Shown here: in pieces, positions 58,943 through 64,000 of the stretch | Numbering within the stretch: position 1 is the stretch's first letter | Layout: each line of letters begins with the position of its first letter | Assembly: GCA_036346375.1 (NCBI GenBank) | Contig: CM070501.1 | Location: 33,314,539 to 33,378,538, forward strand | Reading direction: 5' to 3' | DNA: 64,000 bases | Source: Guadua angustifolia | Taxonomy: Eukaryota; Streptophyta; Magnoliopsida; Poales; Poaceae | The notes under the pieces: generated by a model | Told to the model about the DNA's origin: nothing | Databases searched by the model: none | What the model saw: only the letters and a program-made list of their open reading frames with translations | Translations under genes and position numbers: made by a program

Positions 58943-59933
58943 CTAGCTTTTCGGCTTGGGCTTAAAGCTAGCTTTTTAGTTTAGGTTTTTTGGCTTTTGG
59001 CTTAATGAACTTTCAAGATGTTTGCTTTTAAGCCAAGACATGCCGTTTGGCATTTTGGCTTTTTGATGAGTTGGACTTGGATGGTGTAGTTTATTACTAA
59101 AAAGTTTGAAATACCCTTTAAAATTGTAAGAACTTTTCTTATATACTGGTTTATCTAATATAAATGTTTCATACTTTTTTCACCGAGTGTCGTATTGCAA
59201 AACATAAATTAATCTTGAGATCAAACTTCATTCTATGCACAATTATTTATCAACTCGAAACTTTTATTACACGGTAATTTTGAACTCTTATCAGAGTGAA
59301 AATAGCATAATAATTCTGAACTCTCGTCAAACTACATAAAAACATATACTGAGGGGCTCGATGAGGTGGATCCGGTCGCCTCTTGCCGCACTAGATCCGG
59401 CCGCCTCCCACCATTCCACCCTCGGGTTCGGCTGCCTCCACCCGCGCCATGCCGAATCTGACCGCCTCCCGCCGCGCTATAGTCGAATCCGTTCGGCTCC
59501 ACCTATGTCATGCCAGGACCTTGTAGCCTCCCACCGTTCCAAACTCGGATTCAACCATCTCAACTAGCACTGCGCCGGATCGAGGTTGGTGGAGGAGGAA
59601 GGAGGCTGGAGACAGTGGAGGAGAGAGGAGGTCGGGGACGGTAGAGACCGGAGCGGTGGAGGGAGAAGACATGTCGCATAGGAGAGAGAGAGAAGAGGAT
59701 AAATAAGGAGATGGGAGAAGGATTTTTAAGTTTATATATGTTGGTATTTGGTGGGTAATTTTGGAGACTTCCAGTGGTAAAAGGTTATTTCATCCTAAAA
59801 AACCACCTCACTTAGTTTTTGACTTTATATGGAGATTTTAGGCTTTTTTAAGCCCGGTTTAAAAGCTAGTCGTTTATTTTAGCTTTGATTTCTTTGCTTT
59901 TAAGCCGATAAAAAACCCGAAACAAATAAGGCC
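58943..59933. mobile_element. ~1 kb hAT-like non-autonomous element, left end shortened
   Basis: ACTTGGAA at 58935-58942 and again at 59934-59941 (8-bp duplication). The right end is AACAAATAAGGCC, a usual hAT-type terminus. On the left the sequence starts 'ctagcttttcggcttggg', which matches an internal part of the right end in inverse (about 60 bp in). Both sides are dense in 'ggctttt/aaaagcc' motifs. The middle (59355-59690) is GC-rich with no identifiable domain. Confidence 0.6.
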
Positions 59934-59941
59934 ACTTGGAA

Positions 59942-61570
59942 GTCAACCGTGCATGTGGAAGGAAGAGAAGGAAGCTTTTTTGCCGATCGCGATCGACGGC
60001 AAGATTTTTCAATACACATTCATCGTAGAGCTGTATCCGGACTAACTATATACCTTGTCTCTCTCTCCCTCTCTTGCGTTGTAACTAACCTAAACATGTA
60101 GATGGAAAATTACACCCGGAATCCTCTGCAGTGTATGCGTTCCTGGCCCGGTAGCCCGTTGCATATTGTGCGGCCCTTGCCCTTCCCTTTGTTTTACGGA
60201 CCGAGGAGGCTGGGTGGTTACGCCGTTCCCCACGATCTGCCTCCGAGGAGCGCCGCTGAAGTAGCGTAGCGTGGTCGTCCGGATGATCTATCTCATCGAT
60301 CACCGGAGAAGAAGCCAGGCTTCGCCGCACAACCGCTTGTGCTGACTTTTGTTCCACGGGCCGGCCGGGAGCGTGCGAGCGGCGGTGGCGGAGCGTCTGC
60401 TAGCTCTTCGGACGGGGGCATCCGGATTTGGATGGCATGGCAGCACTTGCATTCGACCTCGATCAGCTCGCTCTATTCGCACCGATCAGCTCGCTCTATT
60501 CGCACCGATCGAATTCCATTGTGTGCCGATCCTTCCTCTCGGCTTTGTTGTTGCACATCGGAGAAAGGGGACTTTGCATGCGTGGTCATTACGAGAGTTC
60601 TATCGACATTTGGCTCGTGCGTGTGTATATAGATCCTTATAGAATGATTTCTTTCCTAATATATAAATACATATGGATGGTCCTCTTTCATTCTTTCTCT
60701 TCTTATTTATGGCAAAAGCAGCGTGCTGATATTTAGGCTCTAGGATAAAAAAAAATTAATGGTATTTTTTTTTTCCACACCCGCTCCTCCTAGTATTACC
60801 CACTTTTTCCCTTCATAGCAACTCAAGAGTGTAATTTTATTTTTTTTAAATACATGACATAATTTGATTATTTTATTAAAAAATGTATTTCCGTTGTAAC
60901 AATCGTGCATTTAACTGGTCCTTAGTGGTATTTATGGTACAGATTTGCTGCCAGGGTTAGCTACCATGCAGCACCTTTTAAGGATCGCACGTGCGAAATC
61001 AATACTAGTACGCTACCGGAGGCTATATAGGTCTTCTCCTATTCTCTAGTCAATTTTTGTTGTATTATATTATTAGCAAAAAGGGTCCTTCTTTGGTTAA
61101 ACGAAAACGATCTCCATCTGTGATTCTTTACATATCCAGAATGATCCATTCTGATAAGGATAAGGTAAGAACTGTTTGTTGGATAGAATAGATTCAAAAA
61201 AATCATGCTTCTCCTAATTTTTGATTTGGAGTTGCTTCTTTTAGGTAAAAGAAAGAATGCTATAAGTAAAAGCAAAGACCTTAATTTTACTTTACACGAA
61301 ATGTGTGTGTGTGTGTGTTTTTTTTACTTCATTTTTTTCTTTCTTTTGGTACAGATGGATGGCTTGTTCAAGACACAGACATTGTCCAAACTCCAAATAC
61401 AAATTGAATTTGAATCGAAAACGAATAAACAGCGGATAGACAAAAAGATATGCATGAGATGTGTATATGCACATTTATGAGTACATATTTATCTCTTTCC
61501 TGGCATGGAGGGTTTTCCTTTTTTTTTGGCACACATTCAAGGCTTGCATATATTGGTGCCAGTTTGGCAT
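59942..61570. other. Intergenic, no gene recognised
   Basis: 60060-60560 is GC-rich with several overlapping frames on both strands, none resembling a known protein. A 23-bp unit is tandemly repeated at 60461-60506. 60775-60920 resembles the distal half of the block upstream of ASF1. (GT)n at about 61302-61318. Confidence 0.4.
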
Positions 61571-61572
61571 TC

Positions 61573-61580
61573 TATAAATA
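61573..61580 (+). promoter_or_regulatory. TATA box of the cysteine-rich peptide gene
   Basis: TATAAATA within ctataaatatag, 60 bp before the preferred start codon at 61633. Transcription would begin ~25-30 bp downstream, i.e. about 61600-61605. That disfavours the upstream in-frame ATG at 61600 as the translation start. Confidence 0.6.
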
Positions 61581-61632
61581 TAGAGGATGGAGAAAGGAGA
61601 TGGCACTCGCCTATCCTTTGAGGAGAGATACA

Positions 61633-62020
61633 ATGGGAAAACATATGAACAGTGGTAGCAAGGTGCTCCTTTTCATTTCTATCCTCTTCCTTGGAAGTTT
61701 TGTCGCGCATTGTAAGTGGCTGACGACAAAATCGAGCTCTTTCGTTTTTTCCTTCTCTTTCGATATATTGATTTCAATGTTATATATTTTTTTTCCCTTT
61801 TGGAGTTGCCACAGGTGACAGAATGCACGGGATAGGGCCAGTAGGATCAATCGGGGAAGGCAGTAACAGCAAAATATATATTATCGGATGCTATGAAACT
61901 TATGATTGTGAATCCATTGGCAAATATGTTTGTTTTATGTGTCTTAATAGTCATTACGGTGACCCAAATCAACGTTGGGCTACAAGAGAAGAATGTCAGA
62001 AAGTCTGCCCTCCCAGCTAA
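61633..62020 (+). CDS. Small secreted cysteine-rich peptide, MEG/ESF1-like
   Basis: Predicted 94-aa precursor from two exons, 61633-61711 and 61815-62020, with clean GT-AG sites (t|GTAAGT…CAG|gt). Exon 1 encodes a signal peptide (hydrophobic core KVLLFISILFLGSFVAH) and the intron falls at its end. The mature part has six spaced cysteines: C-x5-C-x7-C-x2-C-x17-C-x3-C, plus a Cys at the cleavage junction, ending in VCPPS. Gene layout, signal sequence and the REEC-QKVC ending resemble the grass MEG (maternally expressed) and ESF1 endosperm peptides. Those act as secreted signals or in transfer-cell development. Family assignment is inference; a defensin-like antimicrobial role is the alternative. 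An in-frame upstream ATG at 61600 would give 105 aa. AATAAA at 62103-62108 is a good polyadenylation signal. Confidence 0.75.
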
Positions 62021-62450
62021 TTAATTCAGTGTTTGGAATGCATTCTGATATGGGCGGGCGGAATCCTTTACAATAATGATGTATGCCTCCCTCGTAAAAA
62101 TAAATAAATAAAAATCTATTTATGCTGAATATTCAGATCAAATGAACAAAGATGTGATTCATCAGCCGCCTTCCTGCATTCTTAAGGAAAACATGCACTA
62201 ATCGTCCAATCAAATCAAGTCACATGCAACCCAGGCGTATAACCCTTCTATTCTGATACCTACGGCGCCGCCGCTTGGTAGTCTTGAAACCAATCGACGC
62301 CGGTCGCCGCCGACGACGCGGTGAACCAACTCGAGCCGTAGGGAAGTATTCCCTGCTACTATTTGAAAGGCATGGGACGAAAATCACGGACATTAAAAAA
62401 TCTTCAAAAAATTTAGAAAAATAAAAAAATAGGGGCAAGTATTTTATTAA
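62021..62450. other. Intergenic between peptide gene and Helitron
   Basis: Contains the peptide gene's 3' UTR and polyadenylation signal. A 72-codon minus frame at 62220-62438 is low in information and not supported as a gene. Confidence 0.45.
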
Positions 62451-62451
62451 A

Positions 62452-63859
62452 CTAGATTAATGCCCGTGCGTTGCTACGAAAAATAAAATTGGTAACGAAA
62501 CATAAAGGTCAAGCAATAAAAGAAAATTGTGCTACAAGATCAAATATCTATTTCTCCCGATTACAAAAGTTTTTATAGTTTCTTCTCCGGTATGAATTAA
62601 AACCAAATATATTGTACGTAGCAATATATATTACCAATCTCAAAAATCAATCAATCATTTTTATCCCTTTTTGCAATTTATATTACCAGCTCGTGTTCCT
62701 TTTTCTCTCGCCATGACCGCAGTGCGCGCTCCTCGGCGCCATCGACCTCATTTTCCTCGTCGCCTCGCTCGTCCTCGTCATCCACCACCTTCGCAGGGGT
62801 GATACGGGGGCTTCCCCCGAGCACGAGGCGCTACTGCCAAAGCCACCGCCATTCCGGACCATTGGCCGCTACGCAGTCGTGCTCGGGGTGTTCGCCGTCC
62901 TCCTCATGCTCGCATTTTTCCTCCTGCCGAGCACGCCATGGCGCGCTGTGGAGTCCGCCTTTCTCACTGCCTACTTCGTCGCGCACGCCATGGCCGCATG
63001 GTCAGTCGCTTCAGAGAAAGGGGCCACCGCCGCCACCCAGCCTTTGCACCTCCGCGTCTTCTGAATCGCCACCGCCCTCGGCGCCGCGCTCTTCTCCGCT
63101 TCGGCGGTGATCCGCTACGCGACGGTTCGCTTCTCTTTCTAGATGACACTCTCGCTTTTGTCGGCCTACTCGTCTCCATGCTTCTGGCGTACCTAACCAT
63201 CACTGGCTTCATCGGCCATGACGCCGGAGCCCATGAAGGTGAACCAGAAAACACCAGTGCCGAGACGCCCGCCACGCCGTGAGCCGCTGCGTCGTTCCTC
63301 TCTCTCGCGATGTTCAGCTGGATCAACCCGTTTATCTCGAAGGGGTATGCCAATGACTCTCACCGCCGACGACATCCCATCGGTGTCGCCGGGCAACCGC
63401 GCCGAAGCGTCGTACGCTTTGTTCACGTCCAACTGGCCGGCATTGGGGTCACGGCACTCGGTGGGCGTCGCGCTCTGGTTGTCCTTCCGCCGCAGCTATT
63501 ATCGGTCGTGGCGCTGGCCTCAAGGCCTCATGCCATGTACGTTGGTCCATCACTTATTGATCAGTTCGTCGAGTTCATTCGCCGCGGCGGCATGACATGG
63601 GAGATCTTGAATGAATTCTCTTGATTGATTCTGTGAAAATTGTATATAGTACAAAAGGAATGATTGGCCGGCTATTAATTACTAGCAATAATCAGAGATT
63701 TTGCTATAATAATCAGTCATATTTAGAAAGATATGGCTGGCTGTAAATCAGGAAAGAATAATTAGCTATAATGATCTACCATTATTGGAGATATGGCAGG
63801 GGAGGGGGGCTAGGAAGAACGGACCGCTGCCACCAACTGCAAATTTATATTAGTAGAGA
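62452..63859 (-). mobile_element. Non-autonomous Helitron, 1408 bp, carrying an ABCC fragment
   Basis: Read on the minus strand it begins TCTCTACTAATATAAATTTG (63859) and ends GCACGGGCATTAATCTAG (62452). The outside bases are A at the 5' side and T at the 3' side, with no target duplication: the TC…CTRR insertion between A and T that defines Helitrons. The 3' end is preceded by a weak hairpin-like 'cgtagcaacgcacggg' sequence, as in grass Helitrons. No Rep/helicase is present. The cargo is an ABCC transporter piece in the opposite orientation. Confidence 0.75.
62723..63600 (+). pseudogene. ABCC (MRP-type) transporter N-terminal fragment, broken
   Basis: The translated pieces match the N-terminal transmembrane region and start of the first ABC membrane domain of plant ABCC proteins: ALLPKPPPFRTIGRYAVVLGVF, then FSWINPFISKGY, LTADDIPSVSP, and AMYVGPSLIDQFVEFIRRGG. 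The reading frame is broken. A TGA follows LHLRVF at 63062, another stop lies at 63280, and the similarity moves between frames near 63120, 63355 and 63500. There is no nucleotide-binding domain. It cannot encode a transporter. The fragment starts right after a CAG acceptor-like triplet and lies wholly between the Helitron ends, consistent with gene capture followed by decay. Confidence 0.85.
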
Positions 63860-64000
63860 TCCTCACATCCACACATTCAGATTAGATTCATACAACCATT
63901 CACACATAGGTAAAATCCAAACAAGGCAATGTTACTTGCTAATGTAGCATCCATATATCCACACATCATCTAGGATTAAGATATTTACATAAATCCAATC
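63860..64000. other. Right edge, nothing recognised
   Basis: AT-rich sequence right of the Helitron. No gene or repeat terminus recognised before the window ends. Confidence 0.4.

Noticed and set aside
60060..60642. Cluster of overlapping frames in a GC-rich block
   Set aside because: Frames on both strands are equally open, none resembles a known protein, and no start/splice structure is evident.

Overview
This is a plant nuclear window, almost certainly from a grass (Poaceae). The genes have short exons and long introns, the 5' coding ends are GC-rich (MYB, MATE, ASF1, syntaxin), and the intergenic DNA is AT-rich and full of MITEs, hAT, Helitron, Ty1/copia and Ty3/gypsy remnants. The sequence alone does not fix the species. 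There are no rRNA genes, CRISPR arrays or prokaryotic-style operons, and I saw no convincing tRNA gene.

Layout. 0-7 kb: repeats (two Tourist-like MITEs, one TRIM retroelement, one fold-back MITE). 7.3-8.4 kb: an R2R3-MYB gene (subgroup 14/RAX-like) on the minus strand. 9-15.7 kb: AT-rich repeat DNA ending in a ~2.7 kb element with long inverted terminal repeats. 16.0-19.4 kb: a nine-exon Qc-SNARE (SYP7-type syntaxin) gene. 19.4-23.1 kb: a ~170-bp tandem array and a duplicated ~0.57 kb block next to the ASF1 gene. 23.2-27.0 kb: a three-exon ASF1 histone chaperone gene with a ~1 kb DNA transposon in intron 1. 28.2-36.2 kb: a ~3.45 kb segment present twice in direct orientation. 36-50 kb: nested and duplicated LTR-retrotransposon fragments, some Sirevirus-like, plus a hAT transposase tail. 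51.5-56.9 kb: a seven-exon MATE transporter gene with a repeat-rich 3.3 kb first intron. 57-61 kb: MITEs, a perfect 21-bp hairpin and a ~1 kb hAT-like element. 61.6-62.0 kb: a two-exon gene for a small secreted cysteine-rich peptide of the MEG/ESF1 type. 62.45-63.86 kb: a non-autonomous Helitron carrying a broken ABCC (MRP) transporter fragment.

The five intact-looking genes (MYB, SYP7-type syntaxin, ASF1, MATE, cysteine-rich peptide) are functionally unrelated neighbours. Exon boundaries were set by hand from GT/GC-AG sites and reading-frame continuity. The strongest candidates for something new are the cysteine-rich peptide, the Helitron gene capture, the duplicated block upstream of ASF1, and the ~170-bp repeat shared between two sites. 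The 28-49 kb region shows base-level discrepancies between repeat copies and should be treated cautiously as possible false duplication or poor consensus.
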